This document shows, one piece after another, positions 15,506-23,319 of a stretch of 25,098 nt of DNA. This DNA comes from an uncultured Lentisphaeria bacterium (lineage in GTDB: Bacteria; Verrucomicrobiota; Lentisphaeria; Victivallales; UBA1829), in assembly GCA_905211485.1 (NCBI GenBank), contig CAJMAW010000031.1, positions 1 to 25,098 on the forward strand, given 5' to 3'. The notes under the pieces are model-generated. The model saw only the letters and a program-made list of their open reading frames with translations, was not told where the DNA came from and searched no databases. The stretch's first letter is position 1, and each line of letters opens with the position of its first letter. Both the position numbers and the translations under genes were made by a program.

Positions 15506-16141
15506 TCAGTCTCCGAAGGAATTGAACAGATAGGGGTTCTGACGGCGCTCCTCTCCGATTGTCGTTGCGGGTCCGTGCCCGGGATAGACGATGAGAGAAT
15601 CGGGCAGGGACATCAGATTTTCCCGGATACTGCTCATCAGTGCATCCGAATCGCCTCCCGGGAGATCCGTCCTGCCGACCGATGCCCGGAACAGCGTGTC
15701 TCCCGTAAAGATGGCATTCATGCTTTGAAAAAAGTAGGATACTCCGCCCGGCGTGTGGCCGGGGCAGGGAATGCATTCGATCCCCGGGAATGCGGGAGGC
15801 CATTTCACATCGGGAAGATTTTCCGCAGCAGGTATGTACGGAAGAATCGCATTTTCAGGACTCCTGTAAAGAAACTGGTCTCCCGGAGGAAGGTATACCC
15901 CGGAAATGTTCAGACGCTCCATCAGAAGCGGAATTCCGGAAATATGGTCCACATGCGCGTGAGTCAGCAGAATCACCCTTTTTTCGCAGTCCTCCATCGC
16001 TTCCGCCGCATCCGCAATCTGTTCCGGAGCGCCTCCGGGATCCACAATAAACAGGATCCCGGAATTTTCCGGGCGGACAAGATAACAATTGGTCTCAAGC
16101 AGTCCTACGCTCAAGCGTTGAATGAAATCTTCTGCTGGCAT
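15506..16141 (-). CDS. Metallo-beta-lactamase-fold hydrolase, glyoxalase II-like (YcbL type)
   Basis: A 211-residue protein with the full dinuclear metal set: THAHVDH (H61, H63, D65, H66), H129 in GHTPGG, D148 in FTGDTLF and H189 in VYPGHGP. The block FTGDTLFRASVGRTDLPGGD with the ending GEERRQNPYL is typical of small bacterial glyoxalase II-like or YcbL hydrolases, which lack the C-terminal domain of classical GloB. A likely role is thioester hydrolysis such as S-lactoylglutathione or a related thiol adduct in the cytosol; the real substrate is unknown. AAGGA lies about eight bases before the ATG. Separated from the pilus genes by 379 bases, so probably transcribed separately. Confidence 0.92.
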   Translation of the reverse strand: MPAEDFIQRLSVGLLETNCYLVRPENSGILFIVDPGGAPEQIADAAEAMEDCEKRVILLTHAHVDHISGIPLLMERLNISGVYLPPGDQFLYRSPENAILPYIPAAENLPDVKWPPAFPGIECIPCPGHTPGGVSYFFQSMNAIFTGDTLFRASVGRTDLPGGDSDALMSSIRENLMSLPDSLIVYPGHGPATTIGEERRQNPYLFNSFGD

Positions 16142-16520
16142 TTTTTCTTTCCTTCGTTTTTTTCAGTCATCCGATTCCAGACATCGGTATGACAAGTTTA
16201 TTTCTTTTCCGTGTTCGCCCATTCTCATCTTCCCCCGATTTCCGGGGCTTTTCCCCCGAGAAGAAGAAAATATGGCGCCTCCACCATTCTTTCCCGCCGG
16301 GGGAGGGGGAAAGAATGATGAAGAGAGACATATCAGCTCAGCCCTCAGCAGCCCCCTCCTTTTTTTGCATCCCGTCGCCTGCCGACACAGGGGAATAATC
16401 CGCCGGGCGCCGCGTATTATTGTGCGGAAGCATGCATGGAAAACGGGAAACGCATCACATTCCGTACGGGACAGGACGTATCCTCCGACTGTGAAAATGA
16501 ATGAGGGTCAACGGGAGTCT
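16142..16520. other. Intergenic region with an 11-base perfect inverted repeat
   Basis: No gene is seen on either strand apart from shadows. CATTCTTTCCC (16285-16295) and GGGAAAGAATG (16307-16317) form a perfect stem around an 11-base G-rich loop. Neither strand has a following T-tract. It lies downstream of the TadG-like gene and upstream of the hydrolase on the minus strand, so it may be a Rho-type stop, an mRNA 3'-end protector or an operator. Confidence 0.5.
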
Positions 16521-18503
16521 TCAATGAAGTTTCCCCGGGCCCGTTCTGTATCCGCCGCCGCCTCCGGAAGGCCAGTCATCGCAATGGTCCTCATTGGTAG
16601 AATCCACGACGTATCCGATCCGGTGTCCATCGTTATCGTAAACGTAGTGCCCGGTAACCTCTTCCGCCAGCCAGTCGAGCCCTTTCTGACGCCATTCGGG
16701 GTCGTCAAGCTTTTTCAAAAGATTGGCATAGTAGGAAGTTCTTTTCCGTGTGTCGGGATCCAGTTTTGCCAGGGCTGCGTCGATGCTGTCCACGGTTCCG
16801 AGGGCGGGGAGGAACTTTGTAATGAACAGATACCAGTCCAGATCAATGGAGGACATCCCGTAGACGGGTTCGAGCGCCACGGGAATCAGCGAGGCCCGCG
16901 TGAAGACGGGAAGCACCATACCCACGTAAAAAGGCGGTTTGTACGAAGATTCCACTTTGATTCTGCCGAGAGGCTTTGCCAGAGCGTCCACCTGAATTTC
17001 CGGAACTGTCCGTTTCATGGAGTTTTCCGCGGAACTCATGCGGGAGGCAAAAGCGGATTCCCGGCTCCCCAGAGAGCCCTTCCCGTGAAAATCCAGCGCT
17101 TCCCCGAGATTTTCGCGCGAGGGGTCATTGGCATTGTCCGGGAAATTTCCCAGCGATCCCGAAAGAGTCGTGGTTTCCTGGCTGCCGATAAAATAGGAGA
17201 GAGCGCCGGAATAATATTCCATGCCATCTTGGAAATTTCCCCGGAGATAGTCGGAAGTCCAGAGATTTTTGGTTTCTTCGTCGTAATTGGTCCAGTAGCT
17301 GTCATAGGTGGCCCAGGTGATGCGGGGGAGGATGTTGAAGCGCAGATCCGTGTCATTCGCATTCCGGACGGGTTCCCCGGTGGCGGGATCCGTCTTGATC
17401 AGAATCTGAATCAGATTCCCTTCCTCGTCGCGGACGGCTTCATATTCATAGGGATTTTCGCTGTCGGAAAGAGAAGTGTGTTTGCTGAGTCCGGAACGTG
17501 TCTGGAGAATGGCGTCCAGGACTCCGCTGCCGTCGGCGGAGTCGTAGGGGCTCTGACCGGAAAAGAATTCCGTGTGGAGAGGGAGAACCTCTGATTCTCC
17601 GATAAAGGTGTCGTTCCGTCCCAGGCGCAGTTCCCCCCACCATTTCGGACCGTAACTCATTTTCAGAATGGAGCGGAGCGCGCACCAGTAATCCGCGGCA
17701 ATCGCGGCATACAGGCTTTTACTGGTCAGATAGGACGTGAAATCAGGGGAGGAGGGCGGATCACAGTAGATCTCAGGAGTCCCGAGACGCAGAATCTTTG
17801 TCCCGACCGCGATCCCTTTGATATTGGTGGATTCGCCGGACCCGGATTCGGGAAAACGGACGTCCAGAATGCTCTCCAGCATGGACGCATACGGCATGCG
17901 CCAGAAATAGCCGTGAATCTCCTGCGGCACGGATTCATGACCATAGATGGTCTCATCCAGAATATCCTGAAGGAAGATTCTGTTGAACTCCCCGGCATCG
18001 GGATTGCTGGTCAGCCCGTTGTTCTTGGCTGCCTGCTGGGCGGCTCCGTAACCGATCAGGGGGCCGACAAATGAGACACGGGTCTGCATCTGGGTCAGGA
18101 GTTCCGCGGTTTCCTCAAGCCGGGTCATCTCCTCTTCGACTCTCGTGATATCCGCCTGGAATTCCTCCGGAGACTCGTATTCGGAATATTCCTTGATCTG
18201 CCCCACGGTTTCCGGATCGGCTCCCCAGCCGTACACCGTGTCCGAAATTAGCACGGTACAGGCCTTGATGAGATTCAGTTCCCCGATCAGATTGAGACTG
18301 TGCATCTGCCAGTTCGCGCCCGCAACGGCGGCAGCGTCCACGGCAGTCTGGGCCTTGACTTTCCCCCGGATGACCGAATGAATGTCGAAAAGAATCAGAA
18401 TCCCGATCAGAATGACAATCAGCGATAGAACCCCGAAAAGCAGGGTCTGGCCGGATTCCCGGCGTCTGTTCCTGAAGTGGAAACGGAAATTCGGCACAGG
18501 CAC
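16521..18503 (-). CDS. TadG-like pseudopilin / Flp pilus-assembly protein
   Basis: A 660-residue protein. The N-terminus RRRESGQTLLFGVLSLIVIL followed by an acidic/basic stretch and VKAQTAVDAAAVAGANW matches the TadG-like N-terminal domain of Tad (Flp) pilus systems: a basic leader, GQ, one membrane helix (about 19-41) and the conserved AVDAAA-AGA segment. The extracytoplasmic part, about 600 residues, has no von Willebrand domain that I can see, and its long middle is not recognised. It ends in a Gly-rich tail. It begins four bases after the TadE-like gene stop, so both are one operon with the pilin genes upstream. Likely role: minor component or assembly factor of surface pili. No TadA ATPase or secretin gene is in the window. 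Confidence 0.82.
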   Translation of the reverse strand: MPVPNFRFHFRNRRRESGQTLLFGVLSLIVILIGILILFDIHSVIRGKVKAQTAVDAAAVAGANWQMHSLNLIGELNLIKACTVLISDTVYGWGADPETVGQIKEYSEYESPEEFQADITRVEEEMTRLEETAELLTQMQTRVSFVGPLIGYGAAQQAAKNNGLTSNPDAGEFNRIFLQDILDETIYGHESVPQEIHGYFWRMPYASMLESILDVRFPESGSGESTNIKGIAVGTKILRLGTPEIYCDPPSSPDFTSYLTSKSLYAAIAADYWCALRSILKMSYGPKWWGELRLGRNDTFIGESEVLPLHTEFFSGQSPYDSADGSGVLDAILQTRSGLSKHTSLSDSENPYEYEAVRDEEGNLIQILIKTDPATGEPVRNANDTDLRFNILPRITWATYDSYWTNYDEETKNLWTSDYLRGNFQDGMEYYSGALSYFIGSQETTTLSGSLGNFPDNANDPSRENLGEALDFHGKGSLGSRESAFASRMSSAENSMKRTVPEIQVDALAKPLGRIKVESSYKPPFYVGMVLPVFTRASLIPVALEPVYGMSSIDLDWYLFITKFLPALGTVDSIDAALAKLDPDTRKRTSYYANLLKKLDDPEWRQKGLDWLAEEVTGHYVYDNDGHRIGYVVDSTNEDHCDDWPSGGGGGYRTGPGKLH

Positions 18504-18507
18504 GGCG

Positions 18508-19146
18508 TCAGTCCTCCAGATAGTCCGAAGCGTAATCGGCGGTTTTCGCGCTCATGGAGCTGAGGTCGAAACTGTCAGATCCGAAAAGAAAATCGGCAAG
18601 CGGCATGTTCAGCGGATAATTCCTGAAGCGGAGTTCCGCCTCCGCTTCCCGTCCCGCACTGCGTTCGTGAATTTCCAGATTCGTCCCCTTGCGGCTGGCA
18701 GGACAGTACGGGCAGGAGGAACTCCCGCGCGTCTGCCCGTAATAGGGACATTTGTAATTGGTATGCATGGAGCTGGATCCATCCCAGAACTCGTAGTTGA
18801 GCCAACGCCTTCCGTCCAGGAATTCCTCCACCGCCACCGTTTCATAGGCGAACTGATGGGTCTTGGAAGAGAAAAAAGAGGAATTTTCCGGCTCCACCAT
18901 GTTCCCGGAGGCCCCGATGGCCTTCACCCGTCCCTCCCGGTTCACAAAATACGAATTGAAGCCGACCGCCGCAGACCGCGCCGAACGGAATGCCGCATAA
19001 TCCGAAATCATCTGCCCCGCAGAAATCAGGAAAAGCTGAAGAAGACCGAAGAGAATCAGGCAGAGCAGCAGCATGACAAACAATGCCTCCACCATTGCGG
19101 AGCCTCGTTCAGAGGAATGTCTCATCCGGATTTTTTTCCTGTTCAT
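18508..19146 (-). CDS. TadE-like pseudopilin
   Basis: 212 residues from ATG 19146, preceded by GAGGTG at nine bases; a GTG twelve bases earlier is in frame. The start has RHSSERGSAMVEALFVMLLL: a Gly-Ser-Ala-Met-Val-Glu processing-type motif and one helix, as in TadE minor pilins cleaved by a prepilin peptidase. After the helix comes AAFRSARSAAVG, typical of TadE/TadG. The C-terminal half has an unusual Cys cluster, CPYYG then CPYC (around residues 129-145), that might bind metal or form disulphides in the periplasm. The gene lies between the Flp pilin and the TadG-like gene on the same strand. Confidence 0.83.
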   Translation of the reverse strand: MNRKKIRMRHSSERGSAMVEALFVMLLLCLILFGLLQLFLISAGQMISDYAAFRSARSAAVGFNSYFVNREGRVKAIGASGNMVEPENSSFFSSKTHQFAYETVAVEEFLDGRRWLNYEFWDGSSSMHTNYKCPYYGQTRGSSSCPYCPASRKGTNLEIHERSAGREAEAELRFRNYPLNMPLADFLFGSDSFDLSSMSAKTADYASDYLED

Positions 19147-19218
19147 ACTCCGCAGCACCTCGCATTTCCGCTTCTTTCCCGGAATCCACCCCGGCCGGGG
19201 AAAACGCCGGAAAAGAAC

Positions 19219-19244
19219 ATGTTCCCGAAAATTCCCGGGAACAT
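19219..19244 (-). terminator. Hairpin between the Flp pilin and TadE genes
   Basis: ATGTTCCCG (19219-19227) and CGGGAACAT (19236-19244) form a perfect nine-pair stem with an eight-base loop. On the minus strand it is followed by GTTCTTTTCC, a partial U-tract. It sits about 190 bases after the pilin stop and before the TadE start, so it could end most pilin transcripts and lower expression of the minor pilin genes. Confidence 0.45.
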
Positions 19245-19432
19245 CAGGATTTTTCCCTCCCTTTTCCCTTCTCCTCCTTGCTTCCTGCGGCGGATTTTGG
19301 GAGGAAATCCGGCAGCAGGTACTGCTGGAGCTGTGTAAGGAGGAATGTCGGCGGAAAGAAAGAAGTTTGTCCGTCAGGCAGGATCAGTGGCTGATACAGG
19401 GAAAGGGACTGGCATCGCGTCGATCCGAAGCG

Positions 19433-19693
19433 TCAGTCGCTGAAATCGACTCCGCTTCCGTCCGCTTCCAGGTTTTTCAGCACTTCCGCAGAACCGGTGC
19501 TGGCGGCGTCTTCCGCATTGTCAGCACCGAAAATGGAGGCGACGCCGGCAATCTTCTGGCGGACCGCGTCACTGAAAATGCTCAGCACCGTCAGTGCGGC
19601 AACCGCAACAATCACAACGATGATGATATATTCCACGATCGCCTGTCCTTTCGTTCCGCGACGAGCCAGTTTTCTTCTCATTCTGATGTCCAT
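19433..19693 (-). CDS. Flp-type major pilin candidate
   Basis: An 86-residue protein. A basic leader (MDIRMRRKLARRGTK) leads to GQAIVEYIIIVVIVAVAALT: the Gly-Gln-x-x-x-Glu-Tyr motif (G16, E21, Y22) and following helix of Flp/Fap pilins, which are cut by a prepilin peptidase and form Tad pili for adhesion or colonisation. The remaining 40 residues are small and acidic. AAGGAG with seven bases to ATG is the best ribosome site of the cluster, suiting high expression. It is longer than the classic 50-70 residue Flp because of the acidic tail. It is preceded by a second small pilin-like gene. Confidence 0.85.
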   Translation of the reverse strand: MDIRMRRKLARRGTKGQAIVEYIIIVVIVAVAALTVLSIFSDAVRQKIAGVASIFGADNAEDAASTGSAEVLKNLEADGSGVDFSD

Positions 19694-19890
19694 TTTTTAT
19701 CTCCTTGCGTTATAGTTTCCGTCCGGGCGGGGAACTTTTCTTTTTCAGGAACAGATTTTTCCGTATTTCTCCGAATCCAGCGAATCTTCTTCCCGGTGAT
19801 TTCCCCGTTTTTTCCCCGGGAGCCGCGATTCCTTTTCCCCTCTTTTCCCACATCCGTCTTCTCCAGCGGGGCCGGAAGCAGGAAAGAAAA

Positions 19891-20091
19891 TCAGGTAAAC
19901 GGCTCCCAGGCCACCAGGGAGACAAGACGCCAGCCGTATTCCGTGAAGGCGGCAAGCAGCAGAACCAGAAGACATGTCACAGCGACAAAGGCGACCAGCA
20001 TGAGCGCGTATTCCGTCAAGATCTGCCCGCTGTTTCCGCGTGATTGTTTCCTCCGCATCTTCACAGGCGTATTCTCCATGGTATTCTCCAT
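19891..20091 (-). CDS. Small pilin-like membrane protein with TadE/Flp-type leader
   Basis: 66 residues from ATG 20091 (62 from ATG 20079). The segment SRGNSGQILTEYALMLVAFV repeats the Gly-Gln-x-x-x-Glu-Tyr theme (here GQILTEY) followed by a hydrophobic helix, then TEYGWRLVSLVAWEPFT. It is probably a second Flp-like pilin or minor component, since it is in the same operon direction as the Flp, TadE-like and TadG-like genes. The start is unclear because ATGGAGAATACC is duplicated: the first copy gives both an ATG and, via GGAGA, a ribosome site five bases before the second ATG. No terminator is evident before the Flp gene. Confidence 0.7.
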   Translation of the reverse strand: MENTMENTPVKMRRKQSRGNSGQILTEYALMLVAFVAVTCLLVLLLAAFTEYGWRLVSLVAWEPFT

Positions 20092-20157
20092 GTCAGTGCA
20101 GCACCATAATAGCATGCAGTATCTTCTGTGTCAAGCGGGAAACGGCGGCGTGAATCA

Positions 20158-20538
20158 TCAATTTGCGGTTTTTTTTCTGCCTTCCCGGGATGCGATGATT
20201 TCATTCTTTTCGTTCAGGACAATCACCTTCGGGGCGAAGCCCGCTGCTTCTGATTCGTCCATAATGGCGAAACACATGATGGTCACGATATCGCCGATGC
20301 GGCCTCTGTGCGCGGCGGCGCCGTTGAGCCGGAAAACCTTGGAACCGCGTTCACCCGGGATGGCGTAGGTTTCCAGCCTCTGTCCGTTGGTGGCGTTCAC
20401 GACCAGGATTTTTTCATAGGGCAGGATCCCGGCAAGGTCAAGGAAATCAAGATCAATTTCGAGACTGCCTTCGTAGTCCAGGTCGCAATGGGTCAGTCTG
20501 GCCCGGTGGATTTTTCCTTTGATCATCTGAAGCATCAT
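20158..20538 (-). CDS. panD: Aspartate 1-decarboxylase (pyruvoyl enzyme)
   Basis: A 126-residue protein, the same length as E. coli PanD, that makes beta-alanine from aspartate for pantothenate and CoA. The self-cleavage site Gly24-Ser25 lies in DYEGS, generating the pyruvoyl group; R54, T57, Y58 (RLETYAI) and N72 (LNGAAAH) are conserved at identical positions. The start is fixed by this register; AAGGAG lies 13 bases upstream, further than usual. The next gene on the strand, the small pilin-like gene, starts 66 bases later, so panD might share a transcript with the pilus genes, although it has no functional link. No panB or panC is present in the window. Confidence 0.96.
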   Translation of the reverse strand: MMLQMIKGKIHRARLTHCDLDYEGSLEIDLDFLDLAGILPYEKILVVNATNGQRLETYAIPGERGSKVFRLNGAAAHRGRIGDIVTIMCFAIMDESEAAGFAPKVIVLNEKNEIIASREGRKKTAN

Positions 20539-20697
20539 GGGACCGGATATACTCCTTCAAATTCAAAAAACTCTGTAAACTCTGTTCTCATTGCACAGTG
20601 CCGCGCCGTTTCGGGACAGCGTGGCATATACTATACACCCTTTTCCGTTTTTTTTTACTCCCGGAAGGAATATTTTCTGAAAATAACGGCTCCCCCA

Positions 20698-20726
20698 TTG
20701 CGAAAAACAATGCGCGAGGCTACATT
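20698..20726 (+). promoter_or_regulatory. Sigma-70-like promoter for the purF-like gene with overlapping dyad
   Basis: TTGCGA (20698-20703), 17-base spacer, TACATT (20721-20726); transcription would start near 20733. A dyad CATTG (20696-20700) / CAATG (20708-20712) spans the -35 and could bind a repressor. It does not resemble the E. coli PurR box. Confidence 0.5.
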
Positions 20727-20772
20727 AAACCGATATCAAAATGGTTTTTCATGATGAAAGAAATCTTCAGCC

Positions 20773-22683
20773 ATGAGTGAGGAAATCAAACACGAATGCG
20801 GCATCGCCCTTATCCGTCTCCTGAAGCCGCTGGATTTTTACGCGGAGAAATACGGAACTGCCTTCTATGCCTTGAACAAGCTGTATCTCCTGATGGAAAA
20901 ACAGCACAACCGAGGACAGGACGGAGCAGGCATCGCCAATGTCAAACTCGATGTCCCTCCGGGGAACAAATACATTTCCATTCAGAAGTCCAATTCTTCC
21001 GCTCCCATCAAGGATATTTTTTCGGCTGTCACGAAAGAAATTGAAGCCGTCCGCGGGAACGCTCCGGAAACTCTGAGGGGGAATCCGTTCTGGCTGAAGG
21101 ATCATGTGCGTTTTTCCGGGGAACTCTTTCTCGGCCATCTCCGTTACGGGACATACGGGAGCAACTCTCTGGAGGCGTGTCACCCCTTTCTGCGCGAAAG
21201 CAACTGGATTTCCCGCACGCTGATCACCGCGGGAAATTTCAATATGACCAATACCGACGAGCTTTTTCAGCGTCTCGTGGATATCGGGCAGCATCCGAAG
21301 AACCGTTCGGATTCTGTGACGATTCTGGAAAGGATCGGCCATTTTCTGGATGAGGAGAATACTGCACTCGAATCCCGCTGCCGGGCAGAAGGGATGTCAA
21401 GAAGAGAGACTGCGGCGTATATCGCAAGACATCTGGACGTTATGAAAATTCTGCGGGAATCCTGCCGCGGATGGGACGGCGGATATGTCATGGGCGGGCT
21501 GATCGGGCATGGAGACGCATTCGTGCTCCGGGATCCGAACGGGATCCGCCCGGCGTATTATTATCTGGACGATGAAGTCGCTGTGGTGACTTCCGAACGC
21601 CCGCCGATTCTGACGGCGTTCAACGTACTGTCCGAAACAGTTCATGAACTTCCTCCGGGGCATGTGCTTGTCATCCGCCGGGACGGGAGAACGTCTCTGG
21701 AGCCTTTTGCCGACCCCGTTCCCGAAAAGACGCCCTGTTCCTTTGAACGCATCTATTTCTCCCGCGGGACGGATGCGGACATCTACCGCGAACGCAAGGA
21801 ACTCGGAAGACATCTCATGCCGCGCATCCTCCAGGCGGTGAACGAAGATATCGAGCACACGGTTTTTTCCTTCATCCCGAATACGGCGGAGAGCTGTTTT
21901 TACGGACTTTCCGAAGCCCTCAGGACTTACTGCTGCTGCAGAATCGCGGAAAACGTCATGAAACTCAAGGGAAGCGATTTTACGCAGATTGAACTGCTTC
22001 ATCTGCTTCACTTCCGGCCGCGTTTTGAGAAAATCGCCGTGAAGGATGTGAAAATGAGAACGTTTATCGCGGATGACTCGCAGAGGAATGATCTGGTTAC
22101 GCATGTGTATGACATTACATATGATTCGATTGTCCGCGGGGAGGATACCCTTGTCGTGGTGGACGATTCGATTGTCCGCGGGACGACGATGAAGGAGAGT
22201 ATCCTGAAAATTCTGGATCGACTCGGTCCGAAGAAGATCATAGTCGCCTCCTCCGCGCCTCAGATCCGTTATCCGGACTGTTACGGGATCGACATGGCCC
22301 GGCTGGGTGATCTGGTCGCTTTCCGTGCCGCGGTCGAGCTTCTCCGGGAAACGCATCGTTCACATATCATTGATGAAGTCTACCGCAAGGCGAAAACCGC
22401 TCTCGCTTCCGGAGAAGCCAGAATTCCGAATTATGTGAAGGAAATCTACGAGCCTTTCACGGAAGCGGAAATTTCTGCGAAGATCTCCCTTTTTCTGCGT
22501 CCGGTGGATCTGCATGCGGAGGTGGAGGTGATTTTCCAGACTCTGCAGGGACTGCACGATTCCTGCCCGAATCACAAAGGGGACTGGTATTTTTCGGGGA
22601 ACTATCCGACGCCCGGCGGAAGCCGCGTCGTGAACCGTTCCTTCGTCAATTTCATAGAAGGCCGAAACGAACGGGCCTATTAA
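20773..22683 (+). CDS. purF: Amidophosphoribosyltransferase, long form
   Basis: A 636-residue protein for the first step of purine synthesis: PRPP plus glutamine to 5-phosphoribosylamine. An N-terminal class II glutaminase has C9 in HECGIALIRL (nucleophile after removal of an eight-residue propeptide), KQHNRGQDGAG, GHLRYGTYG and CGNFNMTN-like AGNFNMTN. The PRTase PRPP loop is VVVDDSIVRGTT with D464 and D465. The protein is about 150 residues longer than the E. coli enzyme; the architecture (LNKLYLLMEKQHNRGQ, SFERIYFSRGTDADIYRERK, IPNTAE) matches the approximately 630-residue form known in Bacteroidetes. The start ATG lacks a strong ribosome site; short upstream frames overlap it. rdgB follows after 15 bases, making a nucleotide-metabolism operon. 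The long form could differ in regulation from standard PurF. Confidence 0.9.
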   Translation: MSEEIKHECGIALIRLLKPLDFYAEKYGTAFYALNKLYLLMEKQHNRGQDGAGIANVKLDVPPGNKYISIQKSNSSAPIKDIFSAVTKEIEAVRGNAPETLRGNPFWLKDHVRFSGELFLGHLRYGTYGSNSLEACHPFLRESNWISRTLITAGNFNMTNTDELFQRLVDIGQHPKNRSDSVTILERIGHFLDEENTALESRCRAEGMSRRETAAYIARHLDVMKILRESCRGWDGGYVMGGLIGHGDAFVLRDPNGIRPAYYYLDDEVAVVTSERPPILTAFNVLSETVHELPPGHVLVIRRDGRTSLEPFADPVPEKTPCSFERIYFSRGTDADIYRERKELGRHLMPRILQAVNEDIEHTVFSFIPNTAESCFYGLSEALRTYCCCRIAENVMKLKGSDFTQIELLHLLHFRPRFEKIAVKDVKMRTFIADDSQRNDLVTHVYDITYDSIVRGEDTLVVVDDSIVRGTTMKESILKILDRLGPKKIIVASSAPQIRYPDCYGIDMARLGDLVAFRAAVELLRETHRSHIIDEVYRKAKTALASGEARIPNYVKEIYEPFTEAEISAKISLFLRPVDLHAEVEVIFQTLQGLHDSCPNHKGDWYFSGNYPTPGGSRVVNRSFVNFIEGRNERAY

Positions 22684-22698
22684 AGGAGATGAGGAAGA

Positions 22699-23319
22699 AT
22701 GCTTCAACTGCTGGCCGCTACGACGAACAAACATAAAATCCAGGAGTTCCGGGACATGTTTTCCGGTCTGGAGGACAAGATTTCGATCATTTCCCCCGAT
22801 TCGATTGAAAATTTTCCGAAACTGATTGAAGACGGAAACACCTTTGAAAAAAATTCCGTTTTGAAAGCGTGTCAGGCTTCGCGTTATGCGGACATGGCGG
22901 CTTTTGCGGATGATTCGGGTCTGGAAGTGGAAGCCCTCCATGGCGCGCCTGGGGTCTTTTCCGCCCGTTATGCGGGGGAGGGGGCTTTGGACGCCGACCG
23001 CATCGCCAAGCTCCTGAAGGAGATGGAGGGAGTGAAAAACCGCCGGGCGAGATTTGTTTCGGTGATTTCGCTTGCGTACCGGGGGGATCTGGTGGAAAGT
23101 TTCCGCGGGGAGCTGTCCGGCACCATTCTGGAGGCGCCGCGCGGAGAAAACGGTTTCGGCTACGATCCTCTTTTTGTCCCGGACGGATACGAGCAGACCT
23201 TTGCGGAGATGCCGCCCGAACTGAAGGACCGGATCAGCCACAGGGCCCGTGCCTTCCGTCTTGCCGCGGAGTTCATCAAGCAGGAACTGGCGACGATGGA
23301 TGATTTTGAATTTGAATGA
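22699..23319 (+). CDS. rdgB: Non-canonical purine NTP pyrophosphatase (dITP/XTP)
   Basis: A 206-residue RdgB/HAM1 protein that hydrolyses dITP, XTP and ITP to monophosphates, keeping deaminated purines out of nucleic acids. Motifs: ATTNKHK (7-13), FADDSGLEVEALHGAPG with catalytic D71, YAGEG, GENGFGYDPLF (149-159) and ISHRARA (179-185). GAGGAAG precedes the ATG by a short distance. It lies 15 bases after purF, and its stop overlaps the next ATG (ATGA), so the three genes are one operon. The length is normal. Confidence 0.96.
   Translation: MLQLLAATTNKHKIQEFRDMFSGLEDKISIISPDSIENFPKLIEDGNTFEKNSVLKACQASRYADMAAFADDSGLEVEALHGAPGVFSARYAGEGALDADRIAKLLKEMEGVKNRRARFVSVISLAYRGDLVESFRGELSGTILEAPRGENGFGYDPLFVPDGYEQTFAEMPPELKDRISHRARAFRLAAEFIKQELATMDDFEFE

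Noticed and set aside
16122..17594. 490-residue plus-strand frame
   Set aside because: It is antisense to the TadG-like gene and has no domain or ribosome site.
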